Source: DASQFI01 sp035633215
Lineage (GTDB): Bacteria > Acidobacteriota > Vicinamibacteria > Vicinamibacterales > SCN-69-37
DNA length: 64,000 bases
Direction of reading: 5' to 3'
Assembly: GCA_035633215.1 (NCBI GenBank)
Contig: DASQFI010000062.1
Location: 372,001 to 436,000 of the forward strand
Both the position numbers and the translations under genes were made by a program. The notes under the pieces are model-generated. The model searched no databases. It had not been told where the DNA came from and was given only the letters and a program-made list of their open reading frames with translations. Positions 50,615 through 58,992 of this stretch are shown one piece after another. The number at the start of each line of letters is the position of its first letter. The stretch's first letter is position 1.

Positions 50615-51397
50615 ATGAACATGAAGCAGGTTCGCACTTTCGCGTTGCTGGCCGCGCTCTTGATGACTGCCGTTCCCGCCGTCGCGCTGATCTGGTCCCA
50701 GCCCGACGGCAACGGTCATCCGTATGTCGGGCTCGTTGTCTTCGACGTCGACGGCACGCCGTCGCATCGATGCTCGGGCTCGCTCATCTCGCCAACGGTG
50801 TTCCTCACGGCGGGGCACTGCACGGACGGCACGGATGCCGCGCGCGTCTGGTTCGAAACCCGGATTCAGGACCCGAGCTATCCGTTCGGAGGCGGCACGT
50901 CGATCAGCGGAACGCCGCACACGCACCCGGCCTTCGGAACCTCGTTCCCCAACTCCAGCGACGTCGGCGTCGTCGTGCTCGACGTGCCGGTCGTCCTGAA
51001 CCAGTACGCACAACTCGCACCGTCGGGCGTCATCGACGGTCTTGCGCGGCAGCGCGGCCTGCAGAGCCAGCTGTTCACACTCGTCGGGTACGGCGATCAG
51101 GCAATCGTGCCGTTTCCCATTAGCCGATTGATTCGCTATCGCGCGACGCCGCAACTGGTCGAGCTCAGCAGCGCCAACACGGGCGGCTGGAACATCCACC
51201 TGTCGAGCAACCCGGGGAAGCCGCATCCTGGCGGGGCGTGCTTCGGCGATTCCGGAGGCCCGGCGCTGATTGGCAACACGAACCTCGTGGCCGGGGTCGG
51301 GTCGTTCGTGCTGAACTACAATTGCACGGGCGCGGGGTTCTACTACCGCGTCGACACGGCGTACGCGCGCCAGTTCATCAATCCCTTCTTGAACTGA
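50615..51397 (+). CDS. Secreted trypsin-like serine protease
   Basis: AGGAG precedes ATG 50615. The 260-residue product has a signal peptide (MNMKQVRTFALLAALLMTAVPAVA) and the chymotrypsin-fold triad: H68 in LTAGHC, D116 in SSDVGVVVLD and S213 in GDSGGP. Cysteines flank the His (RCSGS...GHC) and the Ser (GACFGDSGG), so disulfides are likely. It would act outside the inner membrane, with no visible propeptide cleavage site or inhibitor gene next to it. A TATACT hexamer at 50581-50586 could be its -10. Confidence 0.85.
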   Translation: MNMKQVRTFALLAALLMTAVPAVALIWSQPDGNGHPYVGLVVFDVDGTPSHRCSGSLISPTVFLTAGHCTDGTDAARVWFETRIQDPSYPFGGGTSISGTPHTHPAFGTSFPNSSDVGVVVLDVPVVLNQYAQLAPSGVIDGLARQRGLQSQLFTLVGYGDQAIVPFPISRLIRYRATPQLVELSSANTGGWNIHLSSNPGKPHPGGACFGDSGGPALIGNTNLVAGVGSFVLNYNCTGAGFYYRVDTAYARQFINPFLN

Positions 51398-51501
51398 CCA
51401 GGCCAGCCGCGGCCGATCGGGCACCGGCACCCGATTGGCCGCGGTTGGTGTCCAAATCCGGCCGCTTGGCGTCATTGGCCGCACGGGCGGCGCGTCCTTC
51501 A

Positions 51502-51507
51502 TATAAT
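51502..51507 (+). promoter_or_regulatory. -10 element of the M16 peptidase operon
   Basis: A perfect TATAAT lies 27 bp before the ATG at 51535, ahead of AGGAGG. No good -35 is seen at 16-18 bp, so this rests on the hexamer alone. Confidence 0.35.
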
Positions 51508-51534
51508 CGACGGATTCGCACAGCAGGAGGTCCC

Positions 51535-52896
51535 ATGCGTCGCTGGATCCGCTTGTGTCTCCCGGTCGGCCTGTGCGCGGTGGCGACTGCCATCACGCTT
51601 TCGGCTGCGGCGGGGAAGATCACATTCACCGACACCAAACTGAAGAACGGCCTGCGCGTGATCATCTCCGAAGATCACAGCGCGCCGGTCTATTCGATTG
51701 CCGTGACCTACAACGTCGGCTCGCGCGACGAGCGCAAGGGCCGCACGGGCTTCGCCCACCTGTTCGAGCACATGATGTTCAAGGGCTCCGAACAAGTGGG
51801 ACCGGGCGAGCACTTCACCCTGGTCTTCAACAACGGCGGCAACATGAACGGCACGACGAACCAGGAGCGCACGCTCTACTTCGAGACGCTCCCGTCGAAC
51901 CAGCTCGACCTGGGCCTGTTCCTGGAAGCCGACCGGATGTGGTCGCTCGAGATCACCAAGGAGAACCTGGACAACCAGCGGAACGCGGTCCAGGAGGAGC
52001 GGCGGCTCGGCGTGGACAACCAGCCGTACGGCAAGACATTCGAGGCGATCGACGAGCTGGCGTACGAGAACTTCGCGTACGAGCACTCGGTCATCGGCTC
52101 GCTCGAGGATCTGAACGCGGCGTCCATCGACGACGTGAAGTCGTTCTTCAAGACGTATTACGCCCCGAACAACGCGGTCCTCACGATCGTCGGCGACGTC
52201 AAGGCGGCGGAATGCCTCGAAAAGGTGCGCAAGTACTTCGAGCGCATCCCCTCGCAGCCGGCGCCGGCGGCGATGGACTTCAACGAGCCGCCGCAGAAAG
52301 CCGAGAAGCGGCACACGCTCACGGACACGCTGGCGCGCCTCCCGCGGATCGACATCGTCTGGCACACGCCGCCGGCGCTCGCGCCGGACGATGACGCCCT
52401 GACGGTGCTCGCGGCGATCCTGGGCAGCGGCCGCAGCTCCCGCTTCTACGAGAACCTGGTGCGGCAGCAGACGCTGACGTCGGGCGTCTCGGCGTCGTCG
52501 ACGGGCAACCGCGGGCCGGGCCTGTTCCGCGTGGGCGCCACGGCGCTGCCGGGCAAGGCGATCGCTGATCTCGAGAAGGGGATTTACGCCGAGATCGAGA
52601 AGATGAAGACCGGGACGATCGAGGCCTGGGAGCTCGAGAAGGCGCGGAACAACTGGAAGCGGAACATGGCAGCCAATCTCGGCAGCTCGCTGCAGCGGGC
52701 GATCTCGCTTGGCCGTTACGCGCTCTTCTGGAACGACCCCAACCTGATCAATACCTATGCGGATCGCATCGTCGCCGTGAAACCGGCCGACATCCAGCGC
52801 GTCGCCAAACAGTACTTCGTCGAGACCAACCGCACGGTAGTCATCACGATGCCGAAGAGCGCGGCTGGCGATTCTGAGACCGGAGGCCGGCAATGA
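51535..52896 (+). CDS. M16 zinc peptidase (active subunit)
   Basis: The 453-residue precursor starts at ATG 51535 with AGGAGG, signal peptide MRRWIRLCLPVGLCAVATAI. The inverted zinc motif HLFEH is at 75-79 and the third ligand is in NAVQEERR (about 150). The second, non-catalytic half follows. Such processing-peptidase-like enzymes work as heterodimers with an inactive homologue; the next gene is that homologue and overlaps by four bases (ATGA). The pair would degrade or process peptides in the periplasm. Confidence 0.9.
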   Translation: MRRWIRLCLPVGLCAVATAITLSAAAGKITFTDTKLKNGLRVIISEDHSAPVYSIAVTYNVGSRDERKGRTGFAHLFEHMMFKGSEQVGPGEHFTLVFNNGGNMNGTTNQERTLYFETLPSNQLDLGLFLEADRMWSLEITKENLDNQRNAVQEERRLGVDNQPYGKTFEAIDELAYENFAYEHSVIGSLEDLNAASIDDVKSFFKTYYAPNNAVLTIVGDVKAAECLEKVRKYFERIPSQPAPAAMDFNEPPQKAEKRHTLTDTLARLPRIDIVWHTPPALAPDDDALTVLAAILGSGRSSRFYENLVRQQTLTSGVSASSTGNRGPGLFRVGATALPGKAIADLEKGIYAEIEKMKTGTIEAWELEKARNNWKRNMAANLGSSLQRAISLGRYALFWNDPNLINTYADRIVAVKPADIQRVAKQYFVETNRTVVITMPKSAAGDSETGGRQ

Positions 52897-54365
52897 CGAC
52901 CAGACGATTCATTTTCACGATTGCCGCGATCGGCGTCGCCACGGCCGGTCTGGTATCGGCCCGTCAGGCCGCGCCACCCCAGCCGTCGAGCAAGGCCGTC
53001 GTCATGAAGGGCCGCGCCCCGGTCTCGACCGAGCTACTCAAGATCAAACTCCCGCGGCCGGCCGAGGCCGATCTGCCGAACGGCCTGCACGTCATGGTGC
53101 TCGAAGACCGGCGCGTGCCGCAGGTCACGTTCCAGTTGCTGATTCCGGGCGCCGGCGGGTACTACGACCCGGCGGACATGTCCGGTGTCGCGTCCGTCAC
53201 CGCGGCGATGATGCGGGAGGGCACTCCCAGTCTGAGCACGCTGCAGATTTCGGAGAAGCTCGAGTCGCTCGCATCGGCGGTCACCGTCGGGACGGGCACG
53301 GCGTCCATTGACGCGACGCTCTCCGGCTCGAGCCTGACCGAGAACTTCGACGCGACGTTCGGGCTCGCCGCCGACGTGCTGATGAACCCGACGTTTCCGG
53401 ACGCCGAGCTCACACGCTACAAGGAACGCACGCGGGCGGGCCTGATTCAGCAACGGACCAACCCGGGCTTCCTCGCGAGCGAGATGTTTTCGCGCGTCGT
53501 GTACGGCAACCATCCCGCCTCGCGCATCTCGATCACGGCGCCCGTGCTCGACAAGCTGGCGCGCACGATGCTGGTCGATTTGCACCGCGATCGCTACGTT
53601 CCCGACAACGCGGTGCTCGCCATTGCGGGCGACATCTCGATGAGCGAGGCCAGGAAGGTCATCGATGCGAAGCTCGCCGCCTGGAAGAAGCGCGGCACCG
53701 CGGCCCCGATGGTCGAAGACCCGCCGGCGATCGGCCCAGGCAAGATTTACTTCGTTGCCCGGCCGAACTCGGTCCAGACCAACTTCATCGTCGGCACGCA
53801 GGGCATCAACCGCACGGCGCCCGACTACGACATCGTCTCGGTCATGAACCAGGTGCTCGGCGGCGGCCCGACCGGCCGGCTGTTCATCATCCTTCGCGAA
53901 GAGAAGGGCTACACCTACGGCGCCTACAGCAACTTTTCCGCCACCAGGTTCCGCGGGAACTGGTCGGCGTCCACGGAAGTCCGGACGGACGTCACCGAAC
54001 CCGCGTTTCGCGACTTGATGATCCAGATCGCCCGCATGCGCGACGAAGCGGTGCCCGAGAAGGAATTCCAGGACAAGAAGCGCGGCATGGTGGCGTCGTT
54101 TGCGCTCTCGCTCGAAAGTCCTCAGGCAGTGCTGCAAAACCACATCACGCGGTGGCTGTACAAACTGCCGGCTGACTACTGGGATCGCTATCCGGAGCGC
54201 GTCGCCGCGGTCACGCAGGCGCAGGTGCAGGAGGCCGCGAGGAAGTACCTCAGCCTCGGCCGTCTGCAGATCATCGCGGTGGGCGATCCGAAGATCGGCG
54301 ATACGTTGAAGCAGTTCGGCACGGTGGAGACGTACGACACTGAGGGGAAAATCGTCGGTAAGTAG
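52893..54365 (+). CDS. M16-family protein lacking the zinc motif (partner subunit)
   Basis: The 490-residue exported protein aligns with M16 peptidases but at the zinc site has S101-V-T-A104-A105 where HxxEH should be. It keeps the substrate-handling end EEKGYTYGAYSNFSA (Arg/Tyr loop) and GGGPTGRLF. It therefore cannot cleave by itself and should form a heterodimer with the upstream active subunit, with which it is translationally coupled, as in mitochondrial processing peptidase. Confidence 0.88.
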   Translation: MTTRRFIFTIAAIGVATAGLVSARQAAPPQPSSKAVVMKGRAPVSTELLKIKLPRPAEADLPNGLHVMVLEDRRVPQVTFQLLIPGAGGYYDPADMSGVASVTAAMMREGTPSLSTLQISEKLESLASAVTVGTGTASIDATLSGSSLTENFDATFGLAADVLMNPTFPDAELTRYKERTRAGLIQQRTNPGFLASEMFSRVVYGNHPASRISITAPVLDKLARTMLVDLHRDRYVPDNAVLAIAGDISMSEARKVIDAKLAAWKKRGTAAPMVEDPPAIGPGKIYFVARPNSVQTNFIVGTQGINRTAPDYDIVSVMNQVLGGGPTGRLFIILREEKGYTYGAYSNFSATRFRGNWSASTEVRTDVTEPAFRDLMIQIARMRDEAVPEKEFQDKKRGMVASFALSLESPQAVLQNHITRWLYKLPADYWDRYPERVAAVTQAQVQEAARKYLSLGRLQIIAVGDPKIGDTLKQFGTVETYDTEGKIVGK

Positions 54366-54368
54366 GAG

Positions 54369-55007
54369 ATGACACGTTTCGGCATTCTCGGCTCGGGCGC
54401 AGTCGGCCAGACCCTGGCGTCGGGCCTCGTAAAGCATGGCTATGAAGCGCGCGTCGGAAGTCGCACCGCCGGTAAGCTGAAGGACTTCACGACGCGCACC
54501 GGCATCGCCGACGGCTCGTTTGCCGATGTCGCGGCGTGGGCCGAAGGTCTGGTGCTCGCGGTCGCCGGCCGGATCGCGCTCGACGCGCTCGAGCTGGCCG
54601 GCCGCGCGAATCTCACGGGCAAGCTCGTCATCGACGTCACGAACCCGCTGGACGCCGCCCCGCCCGAGGACGGCGTCCTGCGTGTGTTCACCGGTCCGAA
54701 CGAGTCGTTGATGGAGCGGCTCCAGGACGCCTATCCCGACGTGAAATTCGTGAAGGCCTTCAACAGCGTCGGGAACGCCGTGATGGTCAACCCGTCATTC
54801 CCCGGCGGCAGGCCGACGATGTTCTTCTGCGGCAATGACGCGGCGGCCAAGGCGGTCGTGCAGCGCATCCTCGAGCAGTTCGGCTGGGAGCCCGCCGACA
54901 TGGGCACCGCGAAAGCCGCGCGCGCCATCGAGCCGCTCTGTCAGCTCTGGTGCATCCCTGGATTTCGCCAAAACCAGTGGACACACGCCTTTAAATTGAT
55001 GGCATGA
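54369..55007 (+). CDS. F420/NADP-dependent oxidoreductase-like protein (NpdG type)
   Basis: The 212-residue protein starts MTRFGILGSGAVGQTLASGL, a dinucleotide loop GxGxxG, with ARVGSRTAGKL as the NADP-phosphate-binding region, VIDVTNPLD, and AFNSVGNAVMVNP. This is the layout of F420H2:NADP oxidoreductase and the related DUF-type NAD(P)-binding proteins; whether F420 is made by this organism is not known from the window. It lies 3 bp after the M16 operon. Its last six codons and stop belong to a tandemly duplicated 25-bp unit. Confidence 0.75.
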   Translation: MTRFGILGSGAVGQTLASGLVKHGYEARVGSRTAGKLKDFTTRTGIADGSFADVAAWAEGLVLAVAGRIALDALELAGRANLTGKLVIDVTNPLDAAPPEDGVLRVFTGPNESLMERLQDAYPDVKFVKAFNSVGNAVMVNPSFPGGRPTMFFCGNDAAAKAVVQRILEQFGWEPADMGTAKAARAIEPLCQLWCIPGFRQNQWTHAFKLMA

Positions 55008-55043
55008 CAAGTGCTCCGAATTGATGGAGTGAAAAGCGCTTCC
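54994..55043. repeat. Two tandem 25-bp units containing a stop codon each
   Basis: AATTGATGGCATGACAAGTG... (54994-55018) and AATTGATGGAGTGAAAAGCG... (55019-55043) abut exactly and agree at about 19 of 25 positions. The first includes the native TGA; the second would read LME-stop in the same way. Confidence 0.6.
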
Positions 55044-55223
55044 ATCGATCTATCGATCTATTGAAGATCGCCCCCAAGAACGCTCGTCGCGGCTCGGCCG
55101 CTACACCTTCGGACTGGCGTAACGTATTCTTCAAGTCGACGGTCGGTCTCTGTCGAGCGGCAGACGTACGTCCGTCAATAGAGCGATAGAGCGATAGATC
55201 GATCATTCAATTAGGGCGCTTTC
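55028..55223. repeat. Octad word hairpin (ATCGATCT / GAGCGATA)
   Basis: Left: AGTGAAAAGCGCTT (identical to 29758-29771), then ATCGATCT twice and ATTGAAG (55044-55066). Right: TCAATA, GAGCGATA twice and GATCGATC (55175-55204), then GGGCGCTTTC (55214-55223). The arms are roughly complementary across an approximately 110-nt centre in which I see no gene. Confidence 0.65.
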
Positions 55224-56540
55224 TTGTCTGATTACGCGTTTCCTGCGGATCTCGCCGACCGGGTGACCGAGCGGTGGCACACGATAGCCGCCAGGCACGA
55301 AGGCCACGTGCCGGCGCTGCCGCGGCCGGCCGATTTGCGACACGTGCTGGCGACCGCGTTTTTTGCGAGCTTCGAGCGCGAGGAAGGGCGCAACCTGCGC
55401 TTCGTCCTCTGCTGCTCGCCGGACCTGGAAGTCACGCGAGACGGGTTCGGCGAAGTTGTCCCGGTGATGCCGCTCGAAGCGCCGCGGCCGGTGTCGGTCG
55501 CGACGCTCCGATCGATCGCGCCGGCGGTGAACTCGAACAACGCGGCGATTCTCATCAAGTGCCCAATCGGCGGCGAGGACGAGCGCTGCGAGGTCGCCGG
55601 CCTGCTGCACGTCGGAGCGAACCTGGCGCGCGCGCGAAACGGACGCTCCTTTTACTACCGCCCGGCGCCGTACGCGCTCATCGTCGACGTCCGCGACGCG
55701 GGCGAGCTGCACATCTACCAGGGCGGCATGAAGCTGGCGGCGATGAAGGCAGGCCGCCTGCACGATCAGATCATGTACTCGGCGCTCGAGTTCCTGGCGA
55801 TCAGCGACATCCTCGCGCGCGGCGAGCACGCGCTGCGCCCGAGGATCGCCATGCCCAGCCATGAATCGGCGCACGAGACGTCGGACTTCCAGTGGACCGC
55901 GCTCCTCAATACGATCCTCTGCATCGTCAACGGCGTGAAGGAGCACGAGCACGGCGGCACGGTCCTGCTGGTCTCGCCGGACTCCGCGCCGACGCTGCCG
56001 ATTCACACCAAGTTCGACATCCACGAGCGCGTGCACCTGCTGGGGAACCGGTTCGTGCAGTTTCTGAACGCGCGGCACCAGCTGGCCGAGGCGCGCTGGC
56101 GCCGCAAAGCGGCGGCGCACATCGAGGCGCACGCGACGGCGCTCTCGATGCTCGAGAACGCCACCTTCGACGCCGAAGAGCAGCTCGCGGACGCGGCCGA
56201 CCTCGTCGCGCGGTTGACGGCGGTCGACGGCGCGCTCGTGCTCACGTCAGACTTGCGTGTGCTCGGCTTCGGCGCCGAGATCGTCCTGGACACCGCGGTC
56301 CCCATCACCGCCTACGAAGTCGTCGGCAACCCGGATCTGGCCGACACCTGGCCCGAGGTGGACAGCCAGAGCTTCGGCATGCGGCATCGGTCGGCACTTC
56401 GGTGCGTCAGCGTCTCGAACGGCGTCGCCGCCTTCGTCGTCTCGCAGGACAACAGCGTCTGCTTCATCTGGAAGAAGGGCAGGAAGGTGCTGTTGAAAAA
56501 GAACGTCAACACGTCCAATCCGAATATGGTCGGAGCATGA
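55224..56540 (+). CDS. DisA/DAC-like nucleotide cyclase protein (DACNV type)
   Basis: The 438-residue protein has a C-terminal region resembling diadenylate cyclase domains: GGTVLLVSPDS (about 244-254), D335-G-A-LVLTSDLRVLGFGA and M386-R387-H388-R389-SALRCVSVSNGVAAFVVSQDN. The DGA and RHR motifs that hold ATP and metal in DisA are both intact, so c-di-AMP or a related nucleotide could be made. The N-terminal ~230 residues are an unrecognised, possibly sensory, domain. No membrane segment. The TTG start follows AGGG at the edge of the octad repeat. It lies alone between an oxidoreductase and a peptidase, with no effector identified. Confidence 0.65.
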   Translation: MSDYAFPADLADRVTERWHTIAARHEGHVPALPRPADLRHVLATAFFASFEREEGRNLRFVLCCSPDLEVTRDGFGEVVPVMPLEAPRPVSVATLRSIAPAVNSNNAAILIKCPIGGEDERCEVAGLLHVGANLARARNGRSFYYRPAPYALIVDVRDAGELHIYQGGMKLAAMKAGRLHDQIMYSALEFLAISDILARGEHALRPRIAMPSHESAHETSDFQWTALLNTILCIVNGVKEHEHGGTVLLVSPDSAPTLPIHTKFDIHERVHLLGNRFVQFLNARHQLAEARWRRKAAAHIEAHATALSMLENATFDAEEQLADAADLVARLTAVDGALVLTSDLRVLGFGAEIVLDTAVPITAYEVVGNPDLADTWPEVDSQSFGMRHRSALRCVSVSNGVAAFVVSQDNSVCFIWKKGRKVLLKKNVNTSNPNMVGA

Positions 56541-56657
56541 AGGAAGTGAAGGGGTGAAGAACATGAAGGTGAAGTTCATGAAGGCGCCGACCTCGATCCA
56601 GATGGACCCCAGATCGCTCTTCTTCATGTTCTTCACCCTGTTCATCTCCTTCATGTG
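56536..56657. repeat. Nonad word array (RTGAAGRNN / CTTCANNNN) overlapping a gene start
   Basis: TGAAG occurs at 56538, 56547, 56555, 56564, 56570 and 56579 (mostly 9 nt apart), and CTTCA/GTTCA at 56622, 56631, 56640 and 56649 (exactly 9 apart). The second part is in frame with the M20 gene and encodes a repeating Phe-x-x membrane segment. Confidence 0.75.
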
Positions 56658-57915
56658 TTCCGTAACCAGCCAATCCCAGCTGTCTGCTGATGAGCAGGCG
56701 ATCTCGAAGTACATCGATGCTCATCAGGACGACGCGCTCGCGCTCCTCGAACGCGTCGTGAACATCAACAGCGGCACTCAGAATCTCGAAGGCGTCAGGC
56801 AGGTGGGCGCGGTGTTCCGGGCCGAGCTCGACAAGCTCGGCTTCAAGACCGAATGGGTGGATGGCTCGAGCTGGCAGCGGGCGGGCCACCTCGTCGCGAC
56901 CCATCCCGGCACGTCGCCGAAGATCCTGCTGATCGGCCATCTCGACACCGTCTTCGAACGCGACAGTCCTTTTCAGAAGTTCGTGCCGATCGACGCGAAG
57001 ACCGCGCGCGGGCCCGGCATTATCGACATGAAGGGCGGCGACGTCATCATCATCCAGGCGTTGAACGCGCTTCAGTCTGCTGGCCTGCTCAAGAATCTGA
57101 ATCTCGTCGTCGTCATGACCGGTGACGAAGAGGCCGCCGGCCGTCCGCTGGTGCGCGCCCGGGAAGCGCTGGTGACCGCGGCAAAGGGCGCCGCCGCGGC
57201 GATTGGATTCGAGGACGGCGACGGCGAGCTTGGCCACATCGTCGTCGCGCGCCGGGGCACCACGTCGTGGGACCTCCGGGTCACGGGCACGCCGGCCCAT
57301 TCGTCTCAGATCTTTCGCGACGATGTCGGCGCGGGCGCGGTTTTCGAAGCGGCACGCATCCTCAACGCGTTTCGGGAACGGTTAGCCGGCCAGCCGCACC
57401 TCACATTCAACCCGGGAGTCGTGCTCGGCGGGACGGCGGTGGAGTTCGATGCCGTCCAGGCGCGGGGAACCGCGTTCGGCAAGACCAACGTGATCGCCGA
57501 ACGCGCCGTCGTCTCAGGCGATTTGCGCGCGCTCACGAACGAGCAATTCCAGAAGGCGATGGCGACGATGAAAGAGATCGCGGCGGCGTCGCTGCCGCGG
57601 ACGCGGGCCGAGCTCACGTTCGACGAAGGCTATCCGCCGCTCGCGCCGACCGCCGGCAACGAGCGGCTGCTCGTGCTTTACGATCGTGCGAGCCGCGACC
57701 TCGGGCTCGGACCGGTCGAGGCCGTGAATCCGGATCGGGCAGGCGCCGCCGACGTGTCGTTCATCGCGGGGGAAGTGCCGATGATCATCGACGCCGCCGG
57801 CATGAAGGGCAAGGATGGCCATACGGTCGGCGAGACCGCCGATCTGAGCGCATTGCCGGTGCAGGCGAAGCGCGCAGCGGTGCTGATCGCGCGGCTGGCG
57901 CACGGGGTGCGGTGA
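56563..57915 (+). CDS. M20 metallopeptidase (glutamate carboxypeptidase-like) with repeat-derived anchor
   Basis: The enzyme has GHLDTVFERD (first metal His/Asp), RGPGIIDMKGGD (bridging Asp), MTGDEEAAG (Glu-Glu pair) and a late GxxxxKDGHTVGE (His), the set for two-zinc CPDG2-like carboxypeptidases. The dimerisation insert (WDLRVTGTPAHSSQ) is present. Starts at GTG 56554, ATG 56563 or ATG 56578 all lie in a nonad array; 56563 has the best purine run upstream. Residues about 20-32 (FFMFFTLFISFMC) come from the array and act as a signal or anchor, so it is expected outside the cytoplasm. About 450 residues. Confidence 0.85.
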   Translation: MKVKFMKAPTSIQMDPRSLFFMFFTLFISFMCSVTSQSQLSADEQAISKYIDAHQDDALALLERVVNINSGTQNLEGVRQVGAVFRAELDKLGFKTEWVDGSSWQRAGHLVATHPGTSPKILLIGHLDTVFERDSPFQKFVPIDAKTARGPGIIDMKGGDVIIIQALNALQSAGLLKNLNLVVVMTGDEEAAGRPLVRAREALVTAAKGAAAAIGFEDGDGELGHIVVARRGTTSWDLRVTGTPAHSSQIFRDDVGAGAVFEAARILNAFRERLAGQPHLTFNPGVVLGGTAVEFDAVQARGTAFGKTNVIAERAVVSGDLRALTNEQFQKAMATMKEIAAASLPRTRAELTFDEGYPPLAPTAGNERLLVLYDRASRDLGLGPVEAVNPDRAGAADVSFIAGEVPMIIDAAGMKGKDGHTVGETADLSALPVQAKRAAVLIARLAHGVR

Positions 57916-57971
57916 GCGGGTCGATCTAGATGGAGGAGCCGGTGCGATGATGATGCAGGAGGCGAACGCCA

Positions 57972-58406
57972 TTGCGTCAATCACGCCGCACCTCAACCTT
58001 CGGACAATTCGCCAAGACCGCGTCCCGGCTTTCGGGACGGCCCGCCGCCTTCGGACTGGCCGGCGCGCTCATCATCGTCTGGGCGACAACAGGACCGCTC
58101 TTCGGATTCAGCGATACCTGGCAGCTCGTCATCAACACGAGCACGACGATCGTGACGTTTTTGATGGTGTTCCTGATTCAGCACACCCAGAATAGAGACA
58201 CCGAGGCGCTCCAGATCAAGCTCGACGAGCTCATTCGCGTCACGGCCGGCGCCCACAACGCGCTGCTCGATCTCGAGGAACTGGAAGAGGAGGAACTGGA
58301 CCGCATCCGCGACAACTACGGGCTGCTCGCAAAGCGCGGCCGCGAGCGCAAGCGGGCCGGGCAGGGCGATACGGACGTCGAAGACGTCAGTCCGAAGGAC
58401 GAGTGA
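57972..58406 (+). CDS. Low-affinity iron permease family membrane protein
   Basis: TTG 57972 is nine bases after GGAGG. The 144-residue product has two helices (about 24-46 and 52-72), then HTQNRDTEALQIKLDELIR and a Glu-rich ELEEEELDRIRDNY tail, the pattern of short bacterial homologues of the yeast low-affinity iron permease. Transport by such short proteins is unproven. The next gene starts 7 bp later, so it may be co-expressed with the peroxidase; iron and peroxide handling would be a sensible pairing. Confidence 0.75.
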   Translation: MRQSRRTSTFGQFAKTASRLSGRPAAFGLAGALIIVWATTGPLFGFSDTWQLVINTSTTIVTFLMVFLIQHTQNRDTEALQIKLDELIRVTAGAHNALLDLEELEEEELDRIRDNYGLLAKRGRERKRAGQGDTDVEDVSPKDE

Positions 58407-58413
58407 CCGCGAC

Positions 58414-58932
58414 GTGAACGACGACCTGTACGACATCGGGCTCACGACCATCGACGGGGCGCTGGAGCAGATGGGTCGCTACCGCGGTCAGACTGTTCTT
58501 GTCGTCAACGTCGCGAGCCAGTGCGGATTCACGCCGCAGTACGCGGGCCTCGACCGGCTGTACCGCAAGTATCGGGACCGGGGCTTCGTCGTTCTCGGGT
58601 TTCCCTGCGACCAGTTCGGCCGCCAGGAGCCTGGGACGAATGCCGAAATCAAGGCGTTTTGTGTCCGGCAATACGACGTCACCTTTCCGATCTTCGCGAA
58701 GACCGTCGTCAATGGCGATGGCACGCATCCGCTCTTCAAACTCCTGAAATCGGCGCGGAAGGGGTGGCTCGGCATCGGAGCGATTCTTTGGAACTTCACC
58801 AAGTTCCTCATCGATCGCGACGGCAACGTGGTCGCGCGGTTCGGGTCGCGAGACACGCCGGAGCGGATCGAGCCGAAGATTGTTGAAGTGATCGAGAAAC
58901 TTAGAACTCAGAACTTAGAACTCAGAACTTGA
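58414..58932 (+). CDS. Glutathione/thioredoxin peroxidase (GPx family) with repeat-derived tail
   Basis: The 172-residue protein has peroxidatic C37 in NVASQCGFTPQY, the second motif GFPCDQFGRQEPG with a resolving Cys, and LWNFTKFLIDRDG with the Trp/Asn of the active site. It reduces peroxides, in most bacteria with thioredoxin. The normal end is near EVIEK; the last ten residues (LRTQNLELRT) and the TGA are encoded by the left arm of the heptad hairpin that follows. Start GTG 58414. Confidence 0.9.
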   Translation: MNDDLYDIGLTTIDGALEQMGRYRGQTVLVVNVASQCGFTPQYAGLDRLYRKYRDRGFVVLGFPCDQFGRQEPGTNAEIKAFCVRQYDVTFPIFAKTVVNGDGTHPLFKLLKSARKGWLGIGAILWNFTKFLIDRDGNVVARFGSRDTPERIEPKIVEVIEKLRTQNLELRT

Positions 58933-58977
58933 TCTTTCAGTTGGATGCCCTGAGTTCTGAGTTCTAAGTTCTAAGTT
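58898..58977. repeat. Heptad word hairpin (AACTTAG / CTAAGTT) entering the peroxidase gene
   Basis: Left arm: AACTTAG, AACTCAG, AACTTAG, AACTCAG, AACTT (58898-58930) in exact phase. Right arm 58950-58977 is the reverse complement with 26 of 28 paired. The left arm is translated as the end of the peroxidase gene. Same word as at 25772. Confidence 0.85.
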
Positions 58978-58992
58978 ACGAGCTTCTTATTC

